From assembly GCF_949987515.2 (NCBI RefSeq), contig NC_082683.1, forward strand, positions 123,838,582 to 123,902,581: a stretch of 64,000 nucleotides of DNA. Direction: 5' to 3'. Origin of the DNA: Delphinus delphis. Taxonomy: Eukaryota > Chordata > Mammalia > Artiodactyla > Delphinidae. The notes below the pieces were generated by a model. The model was not told the origin of the DNA and ran no database searches. It saw only the letters and a program-made list of their open reading frames with translations. The translations under genes and the position numbers were made by a program. Of the stretch, positions 12,201 to 27,200 are shown piece after piece (the stretch's first letter is position 1; the number at the start of each line of letters is the position of its first letter).

Positions 12201-15200
12201 CCTCCTATTCCTATCCTCTTCAATCTGTTTTCTAAAATGAAGGCAAAGTAAGTTTTTAAAAACATGATTCAGGACTTCCCTGGCAGCGCAGTAATTAAGA
12301 ATCCACCTGCCAATGCAGGGGACACGGGTTCGAGCCCTGGTCCAGGAAGATCCTACATGCCGTAGAGCAACTAAGCCCATGTGTCACAACTACTGAGCCT
12401 GAGCTCTAGACTCCATGCTCCACAACAAGAGAAGCCACCGCAATGAGAGAAGCCACCACAATGAGAGAAGCCACTGCAACGAGAAGCCCACGCACCGCAA
12501 TGAAGAGTAGCCCCCCTCGCCACAACTAGAAACAAAAAACCAAACAAACAGAAAAGCCCATGCACAGCAATGAAGACCCAATGCAGCCAAAAATAAATAA
12601 ATGAAATAATAATTTTAAAAAAATGATTCAGATCTCAGTGGCAGAAACTGCTTGTTTCCTATCTCAACTTCCATTGTCCCTTTTCTCCTTAGTAATAGAA
12701 CTCAATTTTACTTGGGGAAGCTACATTTTCCAACCTCCCTTGCAACTGGATATATAGCCATGTGACTATTGTATTGTATTGTATTGGTCCTTGAGATATA
12801 AGGGGAGTATTGGGTAGGAAGAATTCTAGAAAACTACTGAAAAAGGAAGGGGTATCCCTTTCATTTTTTGGTTTCTTTTCTCCTCCTTCTAGTGTTAAAT
12901 GTGAACATGATGGCTGGAACTCCAGCTACTATTTTGAACCAAGGATCTCTGATGATCATGAAGACACCAAACCAGTCCCAGTGATGAGACAAGCATTTTA
13001 CATAGAGAGAAATACATTTAATAATAAATTTAAGCCACTCTAGCTGGGTTCTTGTTATATGCAGCCAATACTAATTCTAATCAATGCTATTCCTTCTTCA
13101 ACATCCTATATGTTTTGTTTTATATTTCAAATTGTAATAGTGATAGAATGAGATGTGGCAAAAAGCAATATTGGCTAAATAAAGCAAATAAAGTCAGGAT
13201 ATATGAGATATGATTTTTGTCATATCATTCAACCCTTGGGTGAATCATATTATTTTTAGGTCTCCATTTTCTTCATTTATGAAGGAAATATATTAAAAGT
13301 TCCCTACTTCAAAGAGGATCTGTAAAAATCAAAAGAAAAGAAATATACGGAATGCTTGTAGGTTCTCAGAATAAAGGAGAAAAGCAAAGAGAGTACTTGC
13401 TCACCTGTGGTTTCAAAGACTCAGAAATAAGACTTCAAGTTCAAGATGAAAAACTGACCTCTTTTATTTATCTCCTGACCAGCACATTTTACCCCATTAA
13501 AACAAGAATAAAATAATTTTTAAAAGCATAAACTCACAATATACAGAATGGAAGGGGTCAATTCCTATCTTAGGGCCATGACCCTGGCCCTCCCCTCTGC
13601 CTAGAATGCTCTTCCCCAGCCATCCATACAATAAAATCCCTCATTTCCTTTGCCTTTCCATGAATCTTACCTCTCACTGAGGGCTACCCTAACGACTCTG
13701 CACTCCTCATCTCCCTTGCCCTACCCAACATTCTTTTCTGGTTTTCTCCTTGGGATCACTTACACATACTACAGAATTTACTTCTTTGTTAATGTTTTCT
13801 CTCCATTGTCTGCTTCTCTGCAACAGAATGCTGTTTTGTTCCCTGATGCATCTAAGGTGCCTAGAGCACTGTTTGACACATATCAGAAACCCAATAAATA
13901 TTTGATGAATGAGTAAACGAAACATTAAATGAGATTTCAGCACATGTCAAGAAGATCAAGGAATGAGAGGAGTGCTCCCTGAAGAATTAGATGGAGCAAG
14001 TGGAACGAAAGAGCCCAGGAGGGAGCCCATGGGCTGTTGATCCTTGGAATGGATCAAGAGTCAGATAAGTTTTTAGGAAGGACATGAGGATTGATAGAGA
14101 ATTAAAAAGAAAATCAACTTCCTCACTATCTGATTCATAGCTAATGCTGTGTCCTTGAACCTCTTATGATATGTCCTTCTCCAACCTTTTTTTTTTTTTT
14201 TTTGCGGTATGCGGGCCTCTCACTGTTGTGGCCTCTCCCGTTGCAGAGCACGGGCTCCGGATGCGCAGGCTCAGCGGCCATGGCTCACAGGCCTAACCAC
14301 TCTGCAGCATGTGGGATCTTCCTGGACTGGGGCACGAACTCGTGTCCCTGCATCTGCAGGCAGACTCTCAACCACTGCGCCACCAGGGAAGCCCCTCCAG
14401 CATTTCTTAAAAGCATACCTCATGGACTTCCCTGGTGGTACAGTGGTTAAGAATCTGCCTGCCAATGCAGGGGACACGGGTTTGAGCCCTGGTCCAGGAA
14501 GATCCCACACGCCGTAGAGCAACTAAGCCCGTGAGCCACAACTACTGAGCCTGCACTCTAGAGCCAGTGCTCCGCAACAAGAGAAGCCACCACAATGAGA
14601 AACCAATGCACTGCAACAAAGAGTAGACCCACTCGCCGCAACTAGAGAAGGCCTGCATGCAGCAACAAAGACCCAATGCAGCCAAAAATAAAATAAAATA
14701 AAATAAAAATAATTATTAAAATAAAAGCATACCTCACACTTTGGGAGATTCAGGGGTAATGGACAGACTGTCCAGCCAAGATTGAAGCAGGATATTATAA
14801 AGAAGACATGGCAAAAAAAAAGTTTCCTAGAAACTCTAGGAAAAATAAACTTCTGTTAAGAAATCTATTCACGAAGAGGAACCAAGATGGTGGAGTAGAA
14901 GGACATGCTCTCACTCCCTCTTGTGAGAACACCAGAATCACAACTAACTGCTGGACAATCATCGACAGGAAGACACTGGAACTCAGCAGAAAACATACCC
15001 CACCATCCAAAGACAAGGAGGAGCCACAATGAGACGGTAGGAGGGGCGCACTCACAGTAAAATCAAATCCCATAACTGCTCGGTGGGCGACTCACAGACT
15101 GGAGAACACTTATACCACAGAAGTCCACCCACTGGAGTGAAGGTTCTGAGCCCCACGTCAGGCTTCCCAACCTGGGGGTCTGGCAACGGGAGGAGGAATT

Positions 15201-18200
15201 CCTAGAGAATCAGACTTTGAAGCCTTGTGGGATTTGATTTCAGGACTTTGACAGGACTGGGGGAAACAGAGACCCCACTCTTGGAGGGCACACACAAAGT
15301 AGTGTGTGCATTGGGACCCAGAGGAAGGAGCAGTGACCCCATAGGAGACTGAACCAGACCTACCTGCTAGTGTTGGAGGGTCTCCTGCAGAGGCGGCGGG
15401 TGGCTGTGGCTCACTGTTGGGACAAGGGCACTGGCAGCAGAAGTTCTGGGAAGTACTCCTTGGTGTGAGCCCTCCCAGAGTCTGCCATTACCCCCACCAA
15501 AGAGCCCAGGTAGGCTCCAGTGTTGGGTTGCCTCAGGCCAAACAACCAACAGGGAGGGAACCCAGCCCCACCCATCAGCAGTCAAGTGGATTAAAGATTT
15601 ACTGAGCTCTGCCCACCGGAGAAACAGTCAGCTCTCCCCACCACCAGTTCCTCCCATCAAGAAACTTGCACAAGGTTCTTAGATAGCCTCATCCACCAGA
15701 GGGCAGACAGCAGAAGCAAGAAGAACTACAATCCTGCACCCTGTGGAACAAAAACCACATTCACAGAAAGATAGACAAGATGAAAAGGCAAAGGGCTATG
15801 TACCAGATGAAGGAACAAGATAAAACCCCAGAAAAACAACTAAATGAAGTGGAGATAGGCAACCTTCCAGAAAAACAATTCAGAATAATGATAGTGAAGA
15901 TGATCCAGGACCTCGGAAAAAGAATGGAGGCAAAGATCCAGAATACGCAAGAAATGTTTAACAAAGACCTAGAAGAATTAAAGAACAAACAAACAGATAA
16001 ACACTACAATAACTGAAATGAAAACTACACTAGAAGGAATCAACAGCAGAATAACTGAGGCAGAAGAATGGATAAGTGACCTGGAAGACAGAAAGGTGGA
16101 ATTCACTGCTGCGGAACAGAATAAAGAAAAAAGAATGAAAAGAAATGAAGACAGGCTAACAGACCCCTGGGACAACATTAAACGCAACAACATTCGCATT
16201 ATAAGGGTCCCAGAAAGAGAAGAGAGAGAGAAAGGACCCGAGAAAATATTTGAAGAGATTATAGTCGAAAACTTCCCTAACATGGGAAAGGAAATAGACA
16301 CCCAAGTCCAGGAAGCGCAGCGAGTCCCATACAGAATAAACCCAAGGAGAAACACACCAAGACACACAGTAATCAAATTGGCAAAAATTAAAGACAAAGA
16401 AAAATTATTGAAAGCAGCAAAGGAAAAACGAAAAATAACATACAAGGGAACTCCCACCAAGTTAACAGCTGATTTCTCAGCAGAAACTCTACAAGCCAGA
16501 AGGGAGAGGCATGGCATACTTAAAGTGATGAAAGGGAAGAACTTACAACCAAGATTACTCTACCTGGCAAGGATCTCATTCAGATTCGATGGAGAAATCA
16601 AAATCTTTACAGACAAGCAAAAGCTAAGAGAATTCAACACCACCAAACAAGCTCTACAACAAATGCTAAAGGAACTTCTCTAAGTGGGAAACACAAGAGA
16701 AGAAAAGGACCTACAAAAACAAACCCAAAACAATTAAGAAAATGGTCATAGGAACATACATATCGATAATTACCTTAAACGTGAATGGATTACATGCTCC
16801 AACCAAAAGACACAGGCTTGCTGAATGGATACAGAAACAAGACCCATATATATGCTGTCTACAAGAGACCCACTTCAGACCTAGGGACACATACAGACTA
16901 AAAGTGAGGGGATGGAAAAAGATATTCCATGCCAATGGAAATCAAAAGAAAGTTGGAGTAGCAACACTCCTATCAGATAAAATAGACTTTAAAATATAGA
17001 ATGTTACAAGAGACAAGGAAGAAACTACATGAGGATCAAGGGATCAATCCAAGAAGAAGATATAACAATTGTAAATATTTATGCACCCAACATAGGAGCA
17101 CCTTAGTACATAAAGCAAATGCTAACAGCCATAAAAGGGGAAATCAGCAGTAACACAATAATAGTAGGAGACTTTAACATCTCACTTACACCAATGGACA
17201 GATCATCCAAAATGAAAATAAATAAGGAAACAGAAGCTTTAAATGACACAATACACCAGATAGATTTAATTGATATTTATAGGACATTCCATCCAAAAAC
17301 AGCAGATGACACTTTCTTCTCAAGTGCGCATGGAACATTCTCTAGGATAGATCACATCTTGGGTCACAAATCAAGCCTCAGTAAATTTAATAAAATTGAA
17401 ATCATATCAAGCATCTTTTCTGACCACAATGCTATGAGATTAGAAATGAATTACAGGGGAAAAAACCGTAAAAAACACAGACACATGGAGGCTAAACAAT
17501 ACGTTACTAAATAACCAAGAGATCACTGAAGAAATCAGAGAGGAAATCAAAAAATACCTAGAGACAAATGACAATGAAAACACAACGATCCAAAACCTAT
17601 GGGATGCAGCAAAAGCAGTTCTAAGAGGGAAGTTTATAGCTATACAAGCCTACCTCAAGAAACAAGGAAAATCTCAAATAAACAATCTAACCTTACACCT
17701 CAAGGAACTAGATAAAGAAGAACAAACAAAACCCAAAGTTAGAAGAAGGAAAGAAATCATAAAGGTCAGAGAAGAAATAAAAGAAATAGAAACAAAGAAA
17801 ACAATAGCAAAGATCAATAAAACTAAAAGATGGTTCTTAGAGAAGATAAACAAAATTGATAAACCATTAGCCAGACTCATCAAGAAAAAGAGGGAGAGGG
17901 CTCAAATCAATAAAATTAAAAATGAAAAAGGAGAAGTTACAACAGACACTGCAGAAATACAAAGCATCCTAAGAGACTACTACAAGCAACTCTATGACAA
18001 TAAAATGGACAACCTGGAAGAAATGGACAAATTCTTAGAAAGGTATAACCTTCCAAGACTGAACCAGGAAGAAACAGAAAATATGAAGAGACCAATCACA
18101 AGTAATGAAATTGAAACTGTGATTAAAAATCTTCCAACAAACAAAAGTCCAGGACCAGATGGCTTCACAGATGAATTCTATCAAACATTTAGAGAAGAGC

Positions 18201-21200
18201 TAACACCCATCCTTCTTAAACTCTTCCCAAAAATTGCAGAGGAAGCAACACTCCCAAACTCATTCTGTGAGGCCACCATTACCCTGATACCAAAACCAGA
18301 CAAAGATACTACAAAAAAAGAAAATTACAGACCAATATCACTAATGAAGAGAGATGCAAAATTCCTCAACAAAATACTAGCAAACAGAATCCAACAACAC
18401 AATAAAAGGATCATACACCATGATCAAGTGGGATTTATCCCAGGGATGCAAGGATTCTTCAATATATGCAAATCAATCAATGTGATACACCATATTAGCA
18501 AACTGAAGAATAAAAACCATATGATCATCTCAATAGATGTAGAAAAAGCTTTTGACAAAATTCAACACCTATTTATGATAAAAACTCTCCAGAAAGTGGG
18601 CATAGAGGGAACCTACCTCAACATACTAAAGGCCATATAAGACAAATCCACAGCAAACATCATTCTCAATGGTGAAAAACTGAAAGCATCTCCTCTAAGA
18701 TCAGGAATGAGACAAGGATGTCCACTCTCACCACTATTATTCAACATAGTTTTGGAAGTCCTAGCCACGGCAATCAGAGAAGAAAAGGAAATAAAAGGAA
18801 TCCAAATTGGAAAGGAAGAAGTAAAACTGATACTGTTTGTAGATAACATGATACTATACATAGAGAATCCTAAAAATGCCACCAGAAAACTACTAGAGCT
18901 AACCAATGAATTTGGTAAAGTTGCAGGATACAAAACTAATGCACAGAAATCTCTTGCATTCCTAGACACTAATGATGAAAAATCTGAAAGAGAAATTAAG
19001 GAAACACTCCTATTTACCATTGCAACAAAAAGAATAAAATACCTAGGAATAAACCTACCTAGGGAGACGAAAGATCTGTATGCTGAAAACTATAAGACAC
19101 TGATGAAAGAAATTAAAGATGATACAAACAGATGGAGAGATACACCATGTTCTTGGATTGGAAGAATCAACATTGTGAAAATGACTATACTACCCAAAGC
19201 AATCTACAGATTCAATGCAATCCCTATCAAATTACCAATGCCATTTTTTATGGAACTAGAACAAAAACTCTTAAAATTTGTATGGAAACACAAAAGACCC
19301 TGAATAGTCAAAGCAGTCTTGAGGGAAAAAAATGGACCAGGAAGAATCAGACTCCTTGACTTCAGACTATACTACAAAGCTACAATAATCAGGACAATAT
19401 GGTACTGGCACAAAAACAGAAACATAGATCAATGGAACAAGATAGAAATCCCAGAGATAAACCCACACACCTATGGTCAAATAATCTATGACAAAGGAAG
19501 CAAGGGTATGCAATGGAGAAAAGACAGTCTCTTCAATAAGTGCTGCTGGGAAAACTGGACAGCTACATGTAAAAGAATGAAGTTAGAACACTCCCTAACA
19601 CCATACACAAAAATAAACTCAAAATGGATTTGAGGCCTAAATGTAAGACCAGACACTATAAATCTCTTAGAGGAAAACACAGGAAGAACACTCTTTGGCA
19701 TAAATCACAGCAAGATATTTTTTAATCTATCTCCTAGAGTAATGGAAATAAAAACAAAAATAAAGAAATGGGACCTAATGAAACTTCAAAGCTTTTACAC
19801 AGCAAAGGAAACCATAAACAAGATGAAAAGACAACACTCTGAATGGGAGAAAATATTTGCAAACAAATCAGTGGACAAAGGATTAATCTCCAAAATATAT
19901 AAACAGCTCATGCAGCTCAATATTAAAGAAACAAACAATCCAATCCAAAAATGGGCAGAAGACCTAAATAGACATTTCTCCAAAGAAGACATACAGATGG
20001 CCAAGAAGTACATGAAAAGCTGCTCAACATCACTAATTATTAGAGAAATGCAAATCAAAACTACAATGAGGTATCATCTCACACCAGTTAGAATGGGCAT
20101 CATCAGAAAATCTACAAACAACAAGTGCTGGAGAGGGTGTGGAGAAAAGGGACCCCTCTTGCACTGTTGGTGGGAATGTAAATTGATACAGCCACTATGG
20201 AGAACAGTATGGAGGTTCCTTAGAAAACTAAAAATAGAACTACCATACGACCCAGCAATCCCACTACTGGGCATATACTCAGAGAAAACCATAATTCAAA
20301 AAGATGCATGCACCCCAATGTTCATTGCAGCACTTTTTACAATAGCCAGGTCATGGCAGCAACCTAACACCCATCGAAGATGAATGGATAAAGAAGTTGT
20401 GGTACATATATACAATGGAATATTACTGAGCCATAAAAAGGAACGAAATTGGGTCATTTGTTGAGACGTGAATGGATCTAGAGACTGTCATACAGAGTGA
20501 AATAAGTCAGAAAGAGAAAAACAAATATTGTATATTAACGCACGTATGTGGAACCTAGAAAAATGGTACCGGTGAACCGGTTTGCAGGGCAGAAGTTGAG
20601 ACACAGATGTAGAGAACAAACATATGGACACCAAGGGGGGAAAGCCGTAGGTGGGTGGGGATGGTGGTGTGATGAATTGGGCGATTGGAATTGACATGTA
20701 TACACTGATGTGTATAAAATTGATGACTAATAAGAATTTGCTGTATAAAAAATAAATAAAATTAAATTTAAAAATTAAAAAAAGAAATCTATTCACAGTA
20801 TATTACTACTTAGTTCTCTAATGGACAGCATTTTCATAGTCTTAATAATGTAAATACTTGATTGATTTATCTAATGATAATTCTATAACAATATTGGAGG
20901 AGAGGTGCCCAAGAGTGGCTTAATAGAGTTTAAATCCTTACCTACCATAGCAAGACTAAAACAGATGATGTCAAATTTGATTTTTAAAAAAGCAGCATTG
21001 GGCTTCCCTGGTGGCGCAGTGGTTGAGAGTCTGCCTGCCGATGCAGGGGACACGGGTTTGTGCCCCGGTCCGGGAAGATCTCACATGCCGTGGAGCAGCT
21101 AGGCCCGTGAGCCATGGCTGCTAAGCCTGCGCGTCCGGAGCCTGTGCTCCGCAACGGGAGAGGCCACAACAGTGAGAGGCCCGCGTACCGGGGGAAAAAA

Positions 21201-24200
21201 AAAAAAAAAAGCACCATTAACATACCACTTAGTATATGGAAGTAATGACTAGAGGGAACAGCTAAGTTAAAAATGTTTGCCCCTGAGAAGAAATATTGAA
21301 CATACATATGCAGGGCAGTAGGTCATGGGACTATTGCTTTTACGGTAAAACTTTCAGGAAATCTAAAAAATGTCTTTATTTAAAGATGTCTAGTTGATAC
21401 TCTTTTAAATAGGTGAAAAATTATAAGGGAAATAGTCAAACCCTGGCCTCACTCAGGTGGAGGTTCTGTTGAAAGGACATCAGTAGATATGACTCAGAGA
21501 TATCTGGTAACATATGCTCCAAGGTCAAACGGTTAAGGAACATTGGAGAACCTGAAATAACTGGAGTTGTTTCCTTTGGTGGCCCTAGCCAGCCTGCTTA
21601 AGACCAACGAACTACTCAGGCTAAACTGTCTGCTAGCTGCCAGCTGATTCTACCCCTCACCAAATAAATAATTAAAACATACATATGTAATATATGTAGT
21701 TTATATATAATTTGTTTATATATATAATGTGTATATAAAATAAGACTCACTGATCCCACAGAGTCTGGAATACAGTAGGTCCCCTACATACAAATGAGTT
21801 CCGTTCTGGGAACACGTTCATCAAGTCCAATTTGTTCGTAAGTCCAACAAAGTTAGCCTTGGTACCCAACTAACACAATCATCTGTATAGTACTGTACTA
21901 TAATAAGTTTATAATACTTTTCACACAAATAATACATAAAAAACAAACACAAAAGTAAAGCATTTTTAATCTCACAGTACAGTACCTTGAAAAGTACAGT
22001 AGTACCAGCTACATCACTGCTGCTTTTATGCCTGCTTCTGGACATCCTGGGCTTGTAATAAAGATACTGTACTACTGTACTCTATACAGTACTGTACAGT
22101 AAAGTACACAAAAGCACCACCACTTGTAGAGGATGCACACACCTGACAATGTACGCCAGACACATGAACTAACTTACATGACTGGACATGCGAACGCACG
22201 TTCACATCTTTGAAAGTTCGCAACTTGAAGGTTCCTATATAGGGGACTTAACTGTATTCTTTCCCTTTTCTCTTATCTCTGTCAGTTGACTCTCTCCTAT
22301 TAATGCTTTCATTGGTGCTTTGACTATGGCCCTGTGTTGGGATCCTTCACTGAAGAGCCCCTGATCCAGTCATGCATCCTCTTCAGCTCTCCATCACCTG
22401 CCCTCTAGGTGCCTGTTTTATTCTAGCAGCCCACTACTAGGGGTCTTCTCACACTCCTAGGGGTACTCTTGGGAACAACTTAAAATGATGCCAGGCTGGC
22501 TTTTTCTCCCAGGTGAGTTATATCTGATTTATAGGAAACCCTCACACATCCTCTCCCAAACTCTGGGAGGGCAGGTTGATCCTGGTGCAGCCACAGGCCA
22601 CTCTGCCCTCATTAGGTGTGAGGTCTTCTGTGTCATCTAACTGATTCCAAGGAAGACATCTTCCTAGCACTGACGCTCATACATTTTTTCCACTGGAACC
22701 TTGTTTCAAACTACACAGAGAGCAACAACATTTTATCTGCCAAGAAACACCACTCCCTCTCGGATCTTGCTCTCCCCCCCCACTTCATGTCAGACCCTGC
22801 TCCCTACCCGCTACCCTCCTTGGATTCCATCCCTTGGTGCGAAGGAAGCTGGGTCTGTTTTATTCCTTTGGACATTTTAATTTGGGCTCTGGTCACACCC
22901 TATTTTGCCAGAGTCCTTACCCCCGAATCCTCCCTGACAGTCTCACAGTGAGATTGGTTCTGCCAACTCAGCTACATGTATACTCCCCAACTTCCTGCCC
23001 TGCTGACCTACACTGCTCATGTCTCATCATTCATGGTGCCCGAGCCTGCAGAGGACTTGAAATCCTCATGGTCCAGACCCACTTCTTCTAGGTCTTGTCT
23101 CCACGTCCCCCAGTTATAGTTAGGACTAATTAGGAACGAAGAAAGTTTACTTTGAAATCCATGGGACTTAGCCATCTTCCTAATGGTATCCAAGTCCAAA
23201 GTGTTGAGCCGGATGTCCACTGCAAAGTGGTGAAAGGGGACGAAGTCTCCACTTCGGCAGTGGTCACACCTGTGGGCGTTTTCTTCCAGAAAGCGGGCAC
23301 ATTTCAAGTGCATGGCTTTCTTCTGGTCTTTCAGCCACAGCTCATAGGCTGTTTTCTGCATCATCGGGCTGCAGAAGCGAATGATGTGGCACTCAATCAC
23401 CTCACTTTCCAGCTCACAGAGCTCTTCCTCTTCACCATGGGCTAGAGAGGACAGAAAGGCAGTGGGCCATAAGTCAGCCCCTGCTACAAAATACAGATCA
23501 GTTCTTTTAGCAAGATGTGCCTTAAACTAAAGGAAATATGGGTCACTTCCAGGCTCTACTTACCCATTCCTTCAGAGGGTGGCTGCAGAGAGAGGGAACG
23601 ATAATTCACCTCAAACGAGGCCGCGTTCTGTTTTAGGGCTATTCGTAGCTCCTTGCCATTCCGGAAACAGTCAAAGACGTTGGATTTCACGAGGGTTGCC
23701 AGGGCAGTGATCATCATCTTCATGTTCCAACAAGGGAGAATCTCATACAACAGTTCTGTAGTGAAGGTCAGGCCAATGATGGCTGCACATCTCACCAACA
23801 TCTGGCGGGACAGGCTCATGCTATCCAGCTGGACCAGAGAGATTTCTGCAGGTGGAAAGCCACACAATAGGGAACTAGTCATCTGTCTTTATCAAATACA
23901 TTCTAGAGATGGACAACTGTCCTGTTCTCTAGTTCTTGTTCAATAGAACTACACCCAGCTGAGCTAGGCCAAAAGAAGTATTTGCTTAGTACCTATTTCA
24001 CAGATAGCACTTGTGTCAGGAGTATAAAAGATGGAGATGCTATGACCTAAAAATATGCATGTCCCATTGGCCATGACAATAAGATGGATTTCAAGGTGTT
24101 CTGATTTTGTGTTAAAGTGTGACAAGGGTGTGTGAGGAGAGCAGAGGTCATGCTGAGAAGTGGTCAGAAGGAGAAGGGCCTGCCATCCGTGTTCTGTGTT

Positions 24201-27200
24201 GACTTCTCCAGCTGCTCATTCTCTGTCTTCTTCACTGGCTGCCCTTTCTCCTGGAACTTCCCAGCAATAAGCTTTCTCTCTATCTGCCTCAGGGATTCAG
24301 TTATTCTTGTGACAACCCATTACCATCTCTATGCTCATGACCAAGTGTCAGAGAGCTCCTAGCTCCAATTCCATCTTCTCATCTAAGTTCGCGTATCATA
24401 GCTCACATGGCTTCTTGGACATCTTGACCAGGATGTCCTTCTATTACATCACCCTCCTCAGGGACAAAATATGAACTTCTCAATATGTCCACAGAACATT
24501 GTAGAAACCGAGCTAGTCCAGATATAAGTAGGGTTAGCAGATGTAAGCTTTTATATGTAGAACAGATAAACAAAGGCTACTGTATAGCACAGAGAACTAT
24601 ATTCAGTATCCTATAATAAACCATAATAGAAAAAAATATTTTAAAAAAAAAGAATGTGGGAATTCCCTGGTCGCCTAGTGGTTAGGATTCCAGGCTTTCA
24701 CTGCCATGGCCTGGGTTCAATCCCGGGTCAGGGAACTGAGATCCTGCAAGCTGCATGGTGTGGCCAAAAAAAAAAAAAAGAATATATATATATATGTATG
24801 TATAACTGAATCATTTGGCTGTACAGCAGAAATTAATACAACATTGTAAATCAACTATACTTCAATAAAAAAAATATTGATTAAAAGAAACCAAGCTAAT
24901 CCACCTTGCTATTTTAGTAGACATAGTGAATGAAACACAAATGATGCTCTTTTGGAGATACAGAACTTGAGGTCTCATCCTTGTACTAAACATTTGAAGT
25001 TGAACATTTTATAGATGGCATGGATTGGAGCTGAATGCATGCTAGAACACTGCTTGAAATTCATTTTTCTTGAAATAAATAACAGTACGTCCCTGATATA
25101 AATTCACTTGTTTGTCATTTCTTATGGAAGTAGATAGCAGGAAAAGTATCACTGTTAGATCTTCTCTCTCACTATTTGATTTCTGTTTAATTGAAAATGT
25201 ACTATACCTCATTCTTTTATGCAGACGAATAAAACTTTGTTCAAATCAGACTCCAGCGTATGCACAGGGGGAAGGTGGCTACTGTTTAGAAGCAGAAAAG
25301 CCAAGCTTGTAATGGAACCTTCCCATTGCCTGGGCAACACACAATAAAAACAAAGTCAGTCTTCTATCTTCCTTTCTCCTTTGTTGGAGGCATCCTAGAG
25401 AAAGCAAGAGGGGAATCTAGGTCCTGGAAAATGAACACCAGGTCAAATTTTCTTTACCTTTTAATGATGCTGGCAGTGACAAGTTTTTCAATCTGACACC
25501 ACTAGCGAGGTTACAGACTTCTTCATTTCCCTCCTCAAGACCAAAAGTAAATTTTTTTAAGTCCTCTGTTGGCTTAGCAAAATTCTCTACAGAGGGGTAA
25601 AAGGGAAGAAAAGTTGAGAGTCATTGTCCTATTATCATCTGGATTTTCCAATAAACTTCGAGATGGGTCTCACATGAGAAAGAGCAGGCAGAGATGTGCG
25701 TTGGTTTGTAAAGTATTCTGGAATACTGTGTTTTAAGTAAAACTGATATATGAAAATCAAAATTTACTCAAAACATGTTTTTCCTCCCCTGCCCCCAAGA
25801 AAAAAAGGATTGGTAATAACTACAGGATGTCTTCCATAAGACATGCAGTTTTACAAATATAGCTTATATTATATACTTATATATATACTGGTATGCACAT
25901 TGAAATACCCACACTCGGAGGCAAACACATTCTGTGGAAGACTGTACTCTACTTAAAGATGTGGTTATTGTCAGAAAGAGATATTAAAAATGGTGAAGAT
26001 TTCACGATGGCGGAGTAAGACGTGGAGGTCACCTTCTCCCCCACAAATACATAAGAAATACATCTATATGTGGAACAACCCCTACAGAACACCTACTGAA
26101 TGCTGGCAGAAGACCTCAGACTTTCCAAAAGGGTGTGCGAGGAGAGGGGATTCAGAACACCGCCTAAACGAGCTCTAGAGACAGGTGCGAGCTGTGACTA
26201 TCAGCGCAGACACCAGAGACAGGTATGAAACGCTAAGGCTGCTGCTGCAGCCACCAAGAAGCCTGTGTGCGAGCACAGGTCACTATCCACACCTCCCCTC
26301 CCAGGAGCCTGTGCAGCCCGCCACTGCCAGGGTCCCGTGATCCAGGGACAACTTCCCTGGGAGAACGCACGGCGCACCTCAGGCTGTTGAAAGATCGTGC
26401 TGGCCTCTGCGGCCGCAGGCCCGCCCCGCACTCCGTGCCCCTCCCTTCCCCCCCCTCCCCCCGGCCTGAGTGAGCCAGAGCCCCTGAATCAGCTGCTGCT
26501 TTAACCCCGTCCTGTCTGAGAGGGGAAGAGATGCCCTCAGGCGATCTACACGCAGAGGAGGGGCCAAATCCAAAGCTGAAACCCAGGAGCTGTGAGAACA
26601 AAGAAGAGAAAGGGAAATCTCTCCCAGCAGCCTCAGAAGCAGCGGATTAAAGCTCCACAATCAACTTGATGTACCCTGCATCTGTGGAATACATGAAGAG
26701 ACAACGAATCATCCCAAATTAAGGAGCCGTGTGGATGAAAGGCTCTCGGTGCTGCAGCCAGGAGTCAGTGCTGTGCCTCTGAGGTGGGAGAGCCAACTTC
26801 AGGACACTGGTCCACAAGAGACCTCCCAGCTCCACATAATATCAAACGGCGAAAATCTCCCAGAGATCTCCATCTCAACACCAGCACCCAGCTTCACTCA
26901 ACGACCAGCAAGCTACAGTGCTGGACACCCTATGCCAAACAACTAGCAAGACAGGAACACAACCCCACCCATTAGCAGAGAGGCTGCTTGAAAATATAAT
27001 AAGTTCACAGACACCCCAAAATGCACCACCGGACGTGGTGCTGCCCACCAGAAAGACAAGATCCAGCCTCATCCACCAGAACACAGGCAGCAGCCCCCTT
27101 CACCAGAAAGCCTATACAACTCACTGAACCAAACTTACCCACTGGGGGCAGGCACCAAAAACAACAGGAACTATGAACATGCAGCCTGCGAAAAGGAGAC

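Larger units (their letters stand above)
14858..20796 (+). mobile_element. Near-full-length L1 (copy A) with 15-bp TSD
   Basis: The body is 14873-20781 (5.9 kb). It starts with an L1 5' UTR (accaagatggtggagtagaa), then has ORF1, ORF2, a 3' UTR and an A-rich tail. The target-site duplication aagaaatctattcac is exact at 14858-14872 and 20782-20796. The element lies antisense to ADCY10 between exons 12 and 13. Its 3' UTR (gccgtaggtgggtggggatg) differs from that of copies B and C, so it belongs to another subfamily. Both ORFs carry many stops and frameshifts. Confidence 0.96.
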
